This document shows, piece after piece, positions 1 to 11,432 of a stretch of 64,000 bases of DNA. Each line of letters starts with the position of its first letter. Position 1 is the first letter of the stretch. Both the position numbers and the translations under genes were made by a program. The notes below the pieces were generated by a model. The model saw only the letters and a program-made list of their open reading frames with translations. It was not told the DNA's origin and made no database searches. This DNA is from Streptomyces sp. TLI_105 (GTDB lineage: Bacteria > Actinomycetota > Actinomycetes > Streptomycetales > Streptomycetaceae): the NCBI RefSeq assembly GCF_900105415.1, contig NZ_FNSM01000001.1, positions 4,554,501-4,618,500 on the forward strand, given 5' to 3'.

Positions 1-2
1 GC

Positions 3-341
3 ACACACTCCCACGAGCAGGCCCAGGCCCGCGCCGCCGCGTACGGCAAGGAGGACTGGCAGCGGATGAAGGACGAGGTGGACGCCTGGGGCGCCGCCTA
101 CGCCGCCCTGATGGACGAGGGCCGGGACCCGGGGTCCGAGGAGGCGATGGACCTCGCCGAGGCCCACCGCCGCCACCTCACCACCTGGTTCTTCGACTGC
201 CACCCCAGGACCCATGTGGAGCTCGCCGAGATGTACGTCGCCGACGAGAACTTCCACGCGTTCTACGAGTCGATCCACCCCGGCCTCCCCGAGCACCTGC
301 GGGAGGCCGTCCGGGCGAACGCCGACCGCCGGGCCGCCTGA
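3..341 (+). CDS. TipAS-domain MerR-type regulator, C-terminal part (cut by window edge)
   Basis: The reading frame is open from base 3 and ends at TGA 339-341, so only the last 112 residues are in the window. The visible part matches the TipAS antibiotic-recognition fold that forms the C-terminal half of TipAL-type MerR regulators: YGKEDWQRM near the left edge, EAHRRHLTTWFFDC in the middle and LAEMYVADENF before the end. In such proteins this all-helical domain binds thiopeptides or other small ligands, and an upstream MerR helix-turn-helix (outside the window) binds the promoter. The ligand cannot be told from the sequence. It could also be a stand-alone TipAS protein, since the N-terminus is not seen. 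Confidence 0.8.
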   Translation, partial: THSHEQAQARAAAYGKEDWQRMKDEVDAWGAAYAALMDEGRDPGSEEAMDLAEAHRRHLTTWFFDCHPRTHVELAEMYVADENFHAFYESIHPGLPEHLREAVRANADRRAA

Positions 342-480
342 CGGTCGCCGGACGCCGGACGCCGGACGCCGGACGCCAGTCGCCGGGTGGCCTGACGTAC
401 GCCGGGCCGCCTGACGGACACCGGACACCGGACCACCTGACGGACGCCGGTCGCCGGACGCCGGACGCCGGGCCGCCTGA
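328..480. repeat. Degenerate tandem repeats copying the 3' end of the TipAS gene
   Basis: The last codons and stop of the preceding gene (CGCCGGGCCGCCTGACGG, 328-345) recur in altered form with TGA at 393-395, 412-414, 438-440 and 478-480. Between them run short CCGGACG units. The first extra TGA lies 54 bases after the real stop and is in the same frame. No coding role is seen. Confidence 0.7.
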
Positions 481-514
481 CGAACGGCGCCCGGCACCGT
501 ACGAGAACCCCGCC

Positions 515-883
515 TCAGGCGCGCGGCGCGATCACCACCGCCGTGCCGTACGCGCACACCTCCGTGCCCACGTCCGCCGCTTCCGTCACGTCGAAGCGGA
601 ACATGAGCACCGCGTTCGCGCCGCGCGCCTTCGCCTGCTCCACCAGACGCTCCATCGCCTGGTTGCGGGTCTGCACGAGGGTCTTCGTCAGGCCCTTCAG
701 CTCACCGCCGATCATCGACTTCAGCCCCGCGCCGATCTGACTGCCCAGATGGCGGGAGCGGACGGTGAGCCCGAAGACCTCACCGATCACCTGCCGGACC
801 TCGAAACCCGGCACGTCGTTCGTCGTCACGACCAGCACGTCGGGGTGCGGTCCCTGACCGCCCCCGTACTCCTCGATGCCCAT
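515..883 (-). CDS. YbjQ/UPF0145-family protein
   Basis: A 122-residue protein of the YbjQ (UPF0145, heavy-metal-binding-domain) family. It shows the usual core: VVTTNDVPGFEVRQVIGEVFG near the N-terminus, then SQIGAGLKSMIGGELKGLT, RGANAVLMFRFD and a C-terminal YGTAVVI strand. Members form small oligomers; their cellular role is not established. The start at 883 is chosen because AGGAGG sits 9 bases upstream; the ATG at 889 is only 3 bases from it. The frame stays open further upstream, but that part has no family similarity. The gene is divergent from the DedA gene. Confidence 0.85.
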   Translation of the reverse strand: MGIEEYGGGQGPHPDVLVVTTNDVPGFEVRQVIGEVFGLTVRSRHLGSQIGAGLKSMIGGELKGLTKTLVQTRNQAMERLVEQAKARGANAVLMFRFDVTEAADVGTEVCAYGTAVVIAPRA

Positions 884-1033
884 CGGCATGCACCTCCTGA
901 CCCCCAAGCCTCGGGCCGACGCGGCGGGTCCGCATCCCGTGGAGCCGGGTGGAACCGGGCGCTCCCGGCCCGCGTTGATAGCTTGGGGCCAGCCGTCCCC
1001 CAAGCCCCCACCGACCGCAGGAGCCCGGAACCC

Positions 1034-1735
1034 GTGAACACGCTTGCCCTCGGACCGAGCTGGCTGGACCCGGACTATCTGATCCAGACCTTTGGTCTGA
1101 TCGGTGTCCTGGTCATCGTCTTCGCCGAGTCCGGCCTCCTCATCGGGTTCTTCCTGCCCGGCGACTCACTGCTCTTCACCACCGGCCTGCTCGTCACCAC
1201 CGGCAAGCTCGACACACCGCTGTGGCTGGTGTGCACCCTGGTGGTGGCCGCCGCCGTCCTCGGCGACCAGGTCGGCTACCTCTTCGGCCGGAAGGTCGGC
1301 CCCTCCCTCTTCAAGCGCCCCGACTCCAAGCTCTTCAAGCAGGAGAACGTCGAGAAGGCGCACGAATTCTTCGAGAAGCACGGCCCGAAGTCGCTGATCC
1401 TGGCCCGCTTCGTGCCCATCGTCCGGACGTTCACGCCGATCATCGCCGGCGTGAGCCGGATGAACTACCGCTCGTTCATCATCTTCAACCTCATCGGCGG
1501 CCTGCTGTGGGGCGCGGGCGTGACCCTGCTCGGCGCCTCCCTCGGCAAGGTCGAGTTCGTCCACAAGCACATCGAGCTGATCCTCGTCGGGATCGTCCTG
1601 ATCTCCGTGATCCCCGTCGCGATCGAGCTCCTCCGCGCCCGCTCCCAGTCGAAGAAGAACCAGGCCCGCAGCGACCACGACGCCCCCGGCACCCCGAACC
1701 CCCCGGGCTCCCGGGGCCGCCACGCCAAGCGATAG
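1034..1735 (+). CDS. DedA/SNARE-associated family membrane protein
   Basis: This 233-residue integral membrane protein has the DedA (SNARE_assoc, PF09335) pattern: an N-terminal hydrophobic segment, the FLPGDSLLF motif near residue 45, the re-entrant GDQVGYLFGRKVG segment and the signature FVPIVRTFTPIIAG near residue 130, with the conserved arginine. DedA proteins take part in membrane homeostasis and some flip undecaprenyl phosphate or phosphatidylethanolamine; the substrate here is not determined. The GTG at 1034 follows a GCAGGAG site and begins the conserved hydrophobic region. The C-terminal tail (last 35 residues) is basic and polar. It ends 6 bases before the convergent ThrE-like gene. 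Confidence 0.9.
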   Translation: MNTLALGPSWLDPDYLIQTFGLIGVLVIVFAESGLLIGFFLPGDSLLFTTGLLVTTGKLDTPLWLVCTLVVAAAVLGDQVGYLFGRKVGPSLFKRPDSKLFKQENVEKAHEFFEKHGPKSLILARFVPIVRTFTPIIAGVSRMNYRSFIIFNLIGGLLWGAGVTLLGASLGKVEFVHKHIELILVGIVLISVIPVAIELLRARSQSKKNQARSDHDAPGTPNPPGSRGRHAKR

Positions 1736-1741
1736 CAGCCG

Positions 1742-3409
1742 CTAGAAGCCCCGGGTGCGCTTCGCCGCGCGCCGTGCCGCCGCCGCGCCCGGGGCCTGCA
1801 TGAACAGGCGGGCCAGCTCGCTCCCCAGGTTCACGCCGATCGCGATCGCCAGGGCGAGCGCCGCCGCCTTCGCGAGCGAGGCGAAACCCTGGTCCAGATT
1901 GTGCTGGGCGATCGCGAGCACCCCGAAGTACGTCGCCGAACCGGGCAGCAGCGGCCCGATCGCCGCCGTCACGTACGGCAGCGACGAGGTGTGGTGATAG
2001 CGGGCGATCAGCTGCCCGAAGAGACCCACCAGACCGGCCGCCACCGCCGTCGCCATCACCGCCGACGCCTCGGCGGTCACCGCGATCGACGCGTACACCA
2101 CCCACGCCACCCCGCCGTTCAGCGTCGCGAAGAGCACCGTCGCCCGCGACTGCTGCAGCAGGATCGCGAAGGTCGCGCACAGCACCATCGACGCCAGGAT
2201 CTGCACCACCGGCCGCTCCACCGGCCGCATCACCCCCTCCGGGTTCAGCTGCGCGTCGAACTGCACCGCCACGTACAGCACCGACAGCACGCCCACCACG
2301 ATCGCCACGAAGAAGTACGCGACCTCGAGCAGCCGGGCCGAGGCCGTGATGTAGAAACCGGTCAGACCGTCCTGCACGGCCGCGACGAGCGCCCGCCCCG
2401 GAATCAGCGCGAACAGCCCACCGGTGATCACCGCCGAAGGACGCAGATCCGCGTGCAGCAGCGTCAGGAGCACCCCCATCGCCGCCGGCGGCATCGCCGC
2501 CACCAGGAACTGGTAGAACTCCGGCATCCCGCGCCCCGCGAACAACCACGCCAGCCGGTCGCCGAGGACCGCGCCGAGCGCCGCCACGAAGAAGACCGTC
2601 GGACCACCGCCGAGCAGCACCGAGGCCGCACCGGCCAGGACACCGGCCGCCGTCGTCAGGGCCCAGCCCGGATACGGATGCCGGTTCCGCCGGATCTCCG
2701 CGAGCCGCCGGTACGCCTCCTCCGGCGTCACCTCGTGCGCCTGCGCGTTGATGTCCGCCAGCAGCTGGTAGACGGCCGCGAGCCGCGTGTAGTCCGTGCC
2801 CCGGCGGCGCACCGTCCGGTTCGCCGTGACCGGATCGTCCACCAGCGAGGGCTGATAGGTGACGGACAGCAACGTGAAGGTGACCGTCGGCTCCACCCGG
2901 TCCAGACCGTACGAACGGCAGATCGCGAACATCGCCGCCTCGACGTCCTCCGCGCCCTCCCCGCCCGCGAGCAGCAGCTCGCCGATGCGCAGGGTCAGGT
3001 CGAGCACACGCGGCACCGAGGGCCCGGACTCGTCCTCCTTGCGGAGCGCCTCCGGCACCGGCCGCTCACCCACCGGCAGCCGCAGCATCGTCCGCATCCG
3101 GTCCTGCCACGGCGCGTCCTGCGAGAGCCGCACCAGCGGCACCCCGTACGCCGGGGTGAACGCGGGCGGCGAGTCCTTCGCCGAATAGGTCGCCGGCGGG
3201 GCGAACGCCGAACCCTCCGGCTCCTGCGGCGGCTCCGGCACCAGACCGGGCGGAAGGGCGAACTCCGAGGTCGGGTGCTCCTCCTCGGCCGGCACGGGCT
3301 GCTCCACCCCCGCCGGCGGCACGAACGCGCTCCGCGCCTCGTCCGACTGCGGCTTCCGGTCCTCAGGAGCACCGTCCTCCGGCTCCGCCACCACTCTCTC
3401 CGCCCTCAT
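1742..3409 (-). CDS. ThrE-like threonine/serine exporter family protein
   Basis: A 555-residue protein with a soluble N-terminal part and about ten transmembrane helices. Residues about 140-265 form the ThrE N-terminal domain (LDLTLRIGELLLAGGEGAEDVEAAM, with a conserved LxxGxxGAE pattern); the hydrophobic ThrP/ThrE_2 segments fill residues about 265-540. ThrE of Corynebacterium exports threonine and serine by the proton motive force; that substrate is known for the family, not shown here. The first about 130 residues are acidic, Pro-rich and poorly conserved, so the true start could be an internal GTG near 3394; the ATG at 3409 has no clear ribosome site. The gene follows ppa on the same strand, with a terminator-like hairpin between them. 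Confidence 0.85.
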   Translation of the reverse strand: MRAERVVAEPEDGAPEDRKPQSDEARSAFVPPAGVEQPVPAEEEHPTSEFALPPGLVPEPPQEPEGSAFAPPATYSAKDSPPAFTPAYGVPLVRLSQDAPWQDRMRTMLRLPVGERPVPEALRKEDESGPSVPRVLDLTLRIGELLLAGGEGAEDVEAAMFAICRSYGLDRVEPTVTFTLLSVTYQPSLVDDPVTANRTVRRRGTDYTRLAAVYQLLADINAQAHEVTPEEAYRRLAEIRRNRHPYPGWALTTAAGVLAGAASVLLGGGPTVFFVAALGAVLGDRLAWLFAGRGMPEFYQFLVAAMPPAAMGVLLTLLHADLRPSAVITGGLFALIPGRALVAAVQDGLTGFYITASARLLEVAYFFVAIVVGVLSVLYVAVQFDAQLNPEGVMRPVERPVVQILASMVLCATFAILLQQSRATVLFATLNGGVAWVVYASIAVTAEASAVMATAVAAGLVGLFGQLIARYHHTSSLPYVTAAIGPLLPGSATYFGVLAIAQHNLDQGFASLAKAAALALAIAIGVNLGSELARLFMQAPGAAAARRAAKRTRGF

Positions 3410-3456
3410 CCCCGGGGAATCCTGGATTCCAGTATGAAGGTGCGACAGACACGCGA

Positions 3457-3489
3457 AAGGCGGTGCACCCCCAAGAGGTGCACCGCCTT
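3457..3489 (-). terminator. Hairpin after ppa
   Basis: A perfect 13-bp inverted repeat (AAGGCGGTGCACC, 7-base loop) lies just after the ppa stop. It separates ppa from the ThrE-like gene read in the same direction, and probably ends or weakens the ppa transcript. Confidence 0.75.
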
Positions 3490-3512
3490 CACATCAGCCC
3501 GGGCCCAGGGGC

Positions 3513-4004
3513 TCAGTGGCCGCCCTGCTCCTTGGCACGCGCGTACGACTTCTCGATCTCGGCCTCGGCCTCGGCGCGACCGACCCAGTCGGCACCCTCG
3601 ACCGACTTGCCCGGCTCCAGGTCCTTGTAGACCTCGAAGAAGTGCTGGATCTCCAGGCGGTCGAACTCCGCCACGTGGTGGATGTCCCGCAGGTGCTCCA
3701 TGCGCGGGTCCGTCGCCGGCACGCACAGCAGCTTGTCGTCGCCGCCGGCCTCGTCCGTCATGCGGAACATGCCGATGGCGCGGCACTTGATCAGACAGCC
3801 CGGGAAGGTGGGCTCGTCGAGGATCACGAGCGCGTCCAGCGGGTCGCCGTCCTCACCCAGGGTGTTCTCGACGTAGCCGTAGTCGGTCGGGTAGGCCGTC
3901 GAGGTGAAGAGACGACGGTCCAGGCGGATGCGACCGGTCTCGTGGTCGACCTCGTACTTGTTCCGCGATCCCTTCGGGATCTCGATGAGAACGTCGAACT
4001 CCAC
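3513..4004 (-). CDS. ppa: Inorganic pyrophosphatase (family I)
   Basis: This 163-residue enzyme hydrolyses cytosolic pyrophosphate to phosphate, driving biosynthetic reactions forward. It matches soluble family I pyrophosphatases along its full length: [12 protein letters not shown] near the N-terminus, [11 protein letters not shown], the metal-binding signature DGDPLDALV at about residue 52, and KDLEPGK at about residue 125. The start is GTG 4004, preceded by AGGAGGAG at good spacing; an in-frame ATG at 4076 would add residues not seen in the family. It is divergent from the D,D-carboxypeptidase gene across about 100 bases, which must hold both promoters. Confidence 0.97.
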   Translation of the reverse strand: MEFDVLIEIPKGSRNKYEVDHETGRIRLDRRLFTSTAYPTDYGYVENTLGEDGDPLDALVILDEPTFPGCLIKCRAIGMFRMTDEAGGDDKLLCVPATDPRMEHLRDIHHVAEFDRLEIQHFFEVYKDLEPGKSVEGADWVGRAEAEAEIEKSYARAKEQGGH

Positions 4005-4106
4005 GGGTGGCTCCTCCTGAATCAACACAAGTGAATGCTCGCGACGACGCGCGGTGATTAAGTGTCCCTCACGCACGTGTGTGATCGCGAAAGGGGCTGG
4101 TCAGCA

Positions 4107-5504
4107 ATGCCGGAGCCGAGGACGTGGCAGCTCACGGCGGGCTCCGCCGCCCTCGGTCTCGCCCTGGCCGCCGTGGCGGTGACCGCGGCCGGACCGTGGG
4201 ACGGAGGCCAGCGTACGGCCGAGCGGGCCCGCGCCGCCGCCCCCACGACGGGTGGCACGCATCACGCCCCGCCCCCCGCCCCCGCCGCACCCCGCCGCCC
4301 CGCGCCCGCCCCCAGCGCCCCCGGCGTCCTCACCGCCCTCCACGCCCCGGCCCCCACCACGCGCACCACCGACCTCGCCGCCGTCCTCGTCCCCCTCCTC
4401 GCCGACCCCGGCCTCGGCACGCTCCGCACCGCCTCCGTCGTCGACACCGCCACCGGAAAACAGCTGTACGGCGAGGGCGCCACCACCCCCATGACCCCCG
4501 CCTCCACCGTCAAGATCGCCACCACCGCGGCCGCGCTCTCCGCCCTCGGCCCCGACCACCGCATCCCCACCACCGTCACCGCCGCCCCCGACGGCAGAAG
4601 CATCACCCTCACCGGCGGCGGCGACCCCACCCTCGACCCCGCCCGCCTGGGGACCCTCGCCACCGACACCGCCCACGCCCTCAAGACCCGCGGCCACACC
4701 TCCGTACGCCTCGCCTACGACACGAGCCTCTACCGGGGCCCCGCACTCCACCCCATCGGCCCCAACGAGAACCTCGCCCCCGTCGTCGCCCTCATGACCC
4801 GCGAAGGCCGCCTCGACGACAGCACCGACGGCCCCGCCCCCCGCACCCCCGACCCCGCCGGCGACACCGCCACCGCCTTCGCCCGGCTCCTCACCGAGGC
4901 CGGCATCACCGTCACCGGCAACCCCGCCCCCGGACCCACCCCCAAGACCGCCCCCCTCGCCCGCACCGAATCCGCCCCCCTCGCCGACCTCGTCGAACAC
5001 ACCCTCACCCACAGCGACAACGACCTCGCCGAGGCCCTCGCCCGACAGACCGCCCTCGCCCGCAAGCAGCCCGCCAGCTTCCAGGGCGCCGAGAAGGCCG
5101 TACACGACGAGCTCGCCCGCCTCCGCCTCCCCGTCACCGGCGCCCGATTCGCCGACGGCAGCGGACTCGACCGCCGCGACCGCGTCTCCGCCGCCCTCCT
5201 CACCGGCCTCCTCACCCGAGCGGCCGACCCCACCCGCCCCGCCCTGCGCCCCCTCCTCACCGGACTGCCCGTCGGCGGCTTCACCGGCACCCTCGCCGGC
5301 CGCTTCGACACCGCCCCCGCGGGCGCCGGACTCGTCCGCGCCAAGACCGGCACCCTCACCGGCGTCAACACACTCGCCGGAACCGTCGTCACCCCCGACG
5401 GACACCTCCTCGCCTTCGCGTTCCTCGCCGGCCACACCCCCTCCCCGTACGAGGCACAGCCCGCCCTGGACCGGCTCTCCGCCGCCCTCGCCGGCCAGAA
5501 GTGA
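4107..5504 (+). CDS. dacB: D-alanyl-D-alanine carboxypeptidase/endopeptidase, PBP4 (DacB) family
   Basis: A 465-residue exported class C penicillin-binding protein that trims or cleaves peptide cross-links in peptidoglycan. All three catalytic motifs are present: S133-T-V-K136 with the acylating serine, S303-D-N305 and K413-T-G415. An N-terminal hydrophobic segment (residues about 10-30) acts as signal or anchor, followed by an Ala/Pro-rich linker to about residue 85. The region between SxxK and SDN is the PBP4-type insertion but shorter than in E. coli. The ATG at 4107 is preceded by AAGGGG. Coding is extremely C-rich at third positions. It runs toward the metalloprotease gene. Confidence 0.92.
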   Translation: MPEPRTWQLTAGSAALGLALAAVAVTAAGPWDGGQRTAERARAAAPTTGGTHHAPPPAPAAPRRPAPAPSAPGVLTALHAPAPTTRTTDLAAVLVPLLADPGLGTLRTASVVDTATGKQLYGEGATTPMTPASTVKIATTAAALSALGPDHRIPTTVTAAPDGRSITLTGGGDPTLDPARLGTLATDTAHALKTRGHTSVRLAYDTSLYRGPALHPIGPNENLAPVVALMTREGRLDDSTDGPAPRTPDPAGDTATAFARLLTEAGITVTGNPAPGPTPKTAPLARTESAPLADLVEHTLTHSDNDLAEALARQTALARKQPASFQGAEKAVHDELARLRLPVTGARFADGSGLDRRDRVSAALLTGLLTRAADPTRPALRPLLTGLPVGGFTGTLAGRFDTAPAGAGLVRAKTGTLTGVNTLAGTVVTPDGHLLAFAFLAGHTPSPYEAQPALDRLSAALAGQK

Positions 5505-5586
5505 CCACCGACCCACCCCCCGCCCACCCGTGTCCGAACCGCACCGAACCCTGACCGAACAGGCGCCGAACCCGTACGGTTGACGC

Positions 5587-6726
5587 ATGACGAGCATCGG
5601 TGGCGCAGGCACATCCGGGATGGTCGACTGGAACCTCGCGGTCGCGACCGCGACCCGCCTCGTGCGGCCCGGACCCGAAGTCAGCCGCGACGAGGCCCGC
5701 GAGGTCGTCGCCGAACTCCGCAGACACGCCAAAGCCTCCGAGGAACACGTCCGCGCCTACACCCGGATGATCCCCGAAGGCACCGAACCCCACGACACCC
5801 CCGTCCTCGTCGTCGACCGCGCCGGCTGGATCAAAGCCAACGTCGCCGGCTTCCGCGAACTCCTCACCCCCCTCCTCGGCAAGATGCAGGAACGCCGCTC
5901 CACCACCCCCGGCAGCTCCGTCCTCGGCGCCGTCGGCGGCAAGGTCACCGGCGTCGAACTCGGCATGCTGCTCTCCTTCCTCGCCTCCCGCATCCTCGGC
6001 CAGTACGAGACCTTCGCCCCCGCCACCCGCGACCTCCCCGCCGGCGCCAACGGCGGCGGACGCCTCCTCCTCGTCGCCCCCAACATCGTCCACGTCGAAC
6101 GAGAACTCGACGTCTCCCCCCACGACTTCCGGCTCTGGGTCTGCCTCCACGAAGAGACCCACCGCACCCAGTTCACCGCCGTCCCCTGGCTGCGCGACCA
6201 CCTCCAGGGCGAAATCCAGTCGTTCCTCGCCGCCACCGACGTCGACCCCGGCACCGTCGTCGAACGCCTCCGCGAAGCCGTCCAGACCCTCACCGGCGGC
6301 CGCCCCGAAGGAGAAGAGGGCGAACCCGCCCCCTCCCTCGTCGAACTCGTCCAGACCCCCGAACAACGCGAGATCCTCGGCCGCCTCACCGCCGTCATGT
6401 CACTCCTCGAAGGCCACGCCGACTACGTCATGGACGGCGTCGGACCCCAGGTCGTCCCCTCCGTCACCGAGATCCGCGAGAAATTCCAGGCCCGCCGCGC
6501 CCGCGGCGCCTCCCGCCTCGACCTCGCCCTGCGCAGACTCCTCGGCCTCGACGCCAAACTCCGCCAGTACCGCGACGGCGAACGCTTCGTCCGCGCCGTC
6601 GTCGACCAGGTCGGCATGGACGGCTTCAACCGCGTCTGGACCTCACCCAACACACTCCCCACCAAGGCCGAGATCGCGGCACCCACCGACTGGATCGCGA
6701 GGGTGCACCGTAAAGCAGACTCCTGA
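5587..6726 (+). CDS. Zinc-dependent metalloprotease, DUF2342 family
   Basis: This 379-residue protein belongs to the actinobacterial DUF2342 family, often named zinc-dependent metalloprotease or coenzyme F420 biosynthesis-associated protein. The zinc motif H188-E-E-T-H192 lies in VCLHEETHRTQF, and a conserved EGHADYVMDGVG stretch with a likely third ligand follows at about residue 277. No signal peptide is seen, so it is probably cytosolic. Its substrate is unknown. It lies directly upstream of tilS, a common actinobacterial arrangement. The ATG at 5587 starts the conserved region; the ribosome site is weak. Confidence 0.85.
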   Translation: MTSIGGAGTSGMVDWNLAVATATRLVRPGPEVSRDEAREVVAELRRHAKASEEHVRAYTRMIPEGTEPHDTPVLVVDRAGWIKANVAGFRELLTPLLGKMQERRSTTPGSSVLGAVGGKVTGVELGMLLSFLASRILGQYETFAPATRDLPAGANGGGRLLLVAPNIVHVERELDVSPHDFRLWVCLHEETHRTQFTAVPWLRDHLQGEIQSFLAATDVDPGTVVERLREAVQTLTGGRPEGEEGEPAPSLVELVQTPEQREILGRLTAVMSLLEGHADYVMDGVGPQVVPSVTEIREKFQARRARGASRLDLALRRLLGLDAKLRQYRDGERFVRAVVDQVGMDGFNRVWTSPNTLPTKAEIAAPTDWIARVHRKADS

Positions 6727-6934
6727 GACAGATGCGGCACACGACACGGGAACACGTCAGAACACCCCACCAATCACCCATCCGAGGGACCCTGACCATG
6801 GGGTGAGGCGTGCAATGCTCGGGTAACGGCCGGGTTTCTGTCACCATCGACGCACTCTGAGTGACCGAACCCCCCTTTCCGACCGTTAAGACACCGACCG
6901 AGGCACCCCACCCCCATCACGAAGGGCACCGGAC

Positions 6935-7933
6935 ATGGGTCCCCATCCTGCGGTCGCGGCGATACGCCTGGCGGTCCGCCGCGTACTCCACGACGTCCTC
7001 ACCGACCACACCACCGACCACGAACCACTCGTCCTCGTCGCCTGCTCCGGCGGCGCCGACTCCATGGCACTCGCCTCCGCCCTCGCCTTCGAGGCCCGCA
7101 AACTCCCCGTACGCGCCGGCGGCATCACCGTCGACCACGGCCTCCAGGACGGCTCCGACACCCGAGCCACCGAGGTCGCCGCACGCATGACCGCCCTCGG
7201 CCTCACCCCCGCCGAAGCCGTCACCGTCACCGTCGGCCGCGAAGGAGGACCCGAAGCCGCCGCCCGCGACGCCCGGTACGCCGCCCTCGACGCCGCCGCC
7301 GAACGCCACGGCGCCACCGCCGTCCTCCTCGGCCACACCCGAGACGACCAGGCCGAGACCGTCCTCCTCGGCCTCGCCCGCGGCTCCGGCATCCGCTCCC
7401 TCTCCGGCATGGCCGCCGTCTCCGGCACCTCCGGCCGCTACCGCCGCCCCTTCCTCCAGCTCGACCGCCAGACCGTCCGCAAAGCCTGCATCGCACAAGA
7501 ACTCGCCGTCTGGGACGACCCCCACAACAGCGACCCCGCCTACACCCGCTCCCGGCTCCGCCACGAAGGCCTCCCCGCCCTCGAAAAAGCCCTCGGCAAA
7601 GGCGTCGTCGAAGCCCTCGCCCGAACGGCCCAGCTCTCCCGCGACGACGCCGACGCCCTCGACACCTGGGCCGCCGACGCCGAGACCGCCGTACGCGACG
7701 AGGCGGGCGCCCTCGAATGCGCCAAACTCCACGGGCTGCCCCCCGCCGTACGCCGCCGAGTCCTGCGCCGCGCCGTCATCGCCGAGGGCGCCCCCGCCGG
7801 CTCCCTCTTCGCCCGCCACATCGAAGAAGTCGACCGACTCATCACCGGCTGGCGCGGCCAAGGAGCCATCAACCTGCCCGGCAGAGTCGAAGCCCGCCGC
7901 CAGGGTGGCAGACTGGTCATCCGGCAAGGCTGA
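6935..7933 (+). CDS. tilS: tRNA(Ile)-lysidine synthase
   Basis: A 332-residue enzyme that uses ATP and lysine to convert C34 of the tRNA(Ile) CAU anticodon to lysidine, allowing AUA decoding. The N-type ATP-pyrophosphatase PP-loop SGGADS is at residues 38-43, followed by VDHGLQDGS and the [11 protein letters not shown] motif around residue 130. At 332 residues it is close to the short actinobacterial form, with a small C-terminal domain. The ATG at 6935 has GAAGGG 8 bases upstream. It is followed closely by hpt and ftsH. Confidence 0.95.
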   Translation: MGPHPAVAAIRLAVRRVLHDVLTDHTTDHEPLVLVACSGGADSMALASALAFEARKLPVRAGGITVDHGLQDGSDTRATEVAARMTALGLTPAEAVTVTVGREGGPEAAARDARYAALDAAAERHGATAVLLGHTRDDQAETVLLGLARGSGIRSLSGMAAVSGTSGRYRRPFLQLDRQTVRKACIAQELAVWDDPHNSDPAYTRSRLRHEGLPALEKALGKGVVEALARTAQLSRDDADALDTWAADAETAVRDEAGALECAKLHGLPPAVRRRVLRRAVIAEGAPAGSLFARHIEEVDRLITGWRGQGAINLPGRVEARRQGGRLVIRQG

Positions 7934-7959
7934 CGCACGCTGCAACGAAAGTGACCCGG

Positions 7960-8514
7960 GTGAACGAGAAGGACATGGGCACCGACCTCCAGTCGGTACT
8001 CATCACCAAGGAAGAGATCGACGCCAAGCTGGCAGAGCTGGCCGCGAAGATCGACGCGGAATACGCGGGCAAGGACCTGCTCATCGTCGGCGTCCTCAAG
8101 GGCGCCGTGATGGTGATGGCGGATCTGGCACGCGCCCTTTCCACCCCCGTCACCATGGACTGGATGGCCGTCTCCTCCTACGGCGCCGGCACCCAGTCCT
8201 CCGGCGTCGTCCGCATCCTCAAGGACCTCGACACCGACATCAAGGGCAAGCACGTCCTGATCGTCGAGGACATCATCGACTCCGGCCTGACCCTGTCCTG
8301 GCTGCTGTCGAACCTCGGCTCCCGCGAGCCCGCCTCCCTCGAGGTGTGCACCCTCCTGCGCAAGCCGGAGGCCGCCAAGGTCGCCATCGACGTCAAGTGG
8401 ATCGGCTTCGACATCCCCAACGAGTTCGTCGTCGGCTACGGCCTCGACTACGCCGAGAAGTACCGGAACCTTCCGTTCGTCGGCACGCTCGCCCCCCACG
8501 TCTACGGCGGCTGA
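7960..8514 (+). CDS. hpt: Hypoxanthine phosphoribosyltransferase
   Basis: This purine-salvage enzyme makes IMP or GMP from hypoxanthine or guanine and PRPP. The PRPP-binding signature [14 protein letters not shown] lies at about residues 97-110 and the substrate region [19 protein letters not shown] near the C-terminus. Length (184 residues) fits the family. Starts GTG 7951, GTG 7960 and ATG 7975 are all possible, and none has a strong ribosome site; 7960 is a compromise. It lies 26 bases after tilS, the conserved tilS-hpt-ftsH order. Confidence 0.95.
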   Translation: MNEKDMGTDLQSVLITKEEIDAKLAELAAKIDAEYAGKDLLIVGVLKGAVMVMADLARALSTPVTMDWMAVSSYGAGTQSSGVVRILKDLDTDIKGKHVLIVEDIIDSGLTLSWLLSNLGSREPASLEVCTLLRKPEAAKVAIDVKWIGFDIPNEFVVGYGLDYAEKYRNLPFVGTLAPHVYGG

Positions 8515-8539
8515 GCCCTCGGCAGCACCGGGAACCCGC

Positions 8540-8574
8540 ACCGCCTTCCCTCCGTTGAACCACGGGAAGGCGGT
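8540..8574 (+). terminator. Hairpin after hpt
   Basis: A perfect 11-bp inverted repeat (ACCGCCTTCCC / GGGAAGGCGGT, 13-base loop) lies 26 bases after the hpt stop. It probably ends the tilS-hpt transcript before ftsH, although no U tract follows. Confidence 0.65.
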
Positions 8575-8655
8575 CGCGGGCGACGATGCTGAGGTACCGT
8601 CCGAAGAACAGCTTTTTCACACAGCAGCACTCACAGCAGCATTTTCCTACGGGCA

Positions 8656-8685
8656 GGAGGGACGGAGCGTCATCGCTCCGTATGG

Positions 8686-8688
<3 letters not shown>
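8656..8688 (+). promoter_or_regulatory. ftsH ribosome-binding site with a hairpin in the spacer
   Basis: AGGAGGG (8655-8661) lies about 25 bases from the ftsH ATG at 8686, too far for normal initiation. The space holds a perfect 8-bp hairpin, ACGGAGCG-TCAT-CGCTCCGT (8662-8681). When folded, it would leave AGGAGG about 5 bases from the ATG. Confidence 0.6.
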
Positions 8689-10704
<2,016 letters not shown>

Positions 10705-10727
10705 CCTCCCCGGGACCCCGGAATGGA

Positions 10728-10767
10728 AGCCGCGCCCCCACAGGTTCTAGCCTGTGGGGGCGCGGCT
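10728..10767 (+). terminator. Strong terminator after ftsH
   Basis: A perfect 17-bp GC-rich stem (10728-10744 with 10751-10767, 6-base loop TTCTAG) is followed by CTTTC. It separates ftsH from folE, which begins 39 bases later, so folE must have its own promoter in or near this short gap, or be reached by readthrough. Confidence 0.85.
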
Positions 10768-10805
10768 CTTTCGCGCGCACACAGTCAGACGGAACGAGGC
10801 ACAGG

Positions 10806-11414
10806 ATGACCGACCCGGTGACGCTGGACGGCGAGGGCACGATCGGCGAGTTCGACGAGAAGCGCGCCGAGAATGCCGTACGGGAGCTCCTCATCGCGGT
10901 CGGCGAGGACCCGGACCGCGAGGGTTTGCGCGAGACGCCGGCGCGGGTGGCGCGGGCGTACAGGGAGCTGTTCGCGGGGCTACGGCAGACGCCCGAGGAA
11001 GTGCTCACGACAACGTTCGACCTCGGACACGACGAGATGGTCCTCGTGAAGGACATCGAACTGACGTCCATGTGTGAGCATCATTTGCTGGTATTCCATG
11101 GCGTAGCTCACATTGGTTACATTCCGGCTGAATCGGGCAAAATCACCGGCCTGTCGAAGCTGGCGCGCCTGGTCGACGTCTTCGCTCGCCGCCCCCAGGT
11201 GCAGGAGCGCCTGACCACGCAGATCGCCGACTCGCTGATGGAGATCCTGGAGGCGCGTGGTGCGATCGTCGTGATCGAGGCCGAACACATGTGCATGTCC
11301 CTGCGTGGGGTCCGCAAGCCCGGAGCGAAGACGACGACCTCGGCAGTACGTGGTCAACTTCGTGACGCTACTACACGTGCTGAGGCTATGTCCCTGATAT
11401 TGGCCCGGTCGTAG
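10806..11414 (+). CDS. folE: GTP cyclohydrolase I
   Basis: This 202-residue enzyme converts GTP to 7,8-dihydroneopterin triphosphate, the first step of folate synthesis. It contains the zinc-binding [12 protein letters not shown] motif (residues about 88-99), [14 protein letters not shown] and the C-terminal [19 protein letters not shown] with the second zinc cysteine. The ATG at 10806 follows GAGGCACAGG. In most actinobacteria folE is followed in the same direction by folP-folB-folK; here the others lie on the opposite strand, beyond an extra gene. Confidence 0.97.
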   Translation: MTDPVTLDGEGTIGEFDEKRAENAVRELLIAVGEDPDREGLRETPARVARAYRELFAGLRQTPEEVLTTTFDLGHDEMVLVKDIELTSMCEHHLLVFHGVAHIGYIPAESGKITGLSKLARLVDVFARRPQVQERLTTQIADSLMEILEARGAIVVIEAEHMCMSLRGVRKPGAKTTTSAVRGQLRDATTRAEAMSLILARS

Positions 11415-11432
11415 CGGACTGTCCACCTTGCT

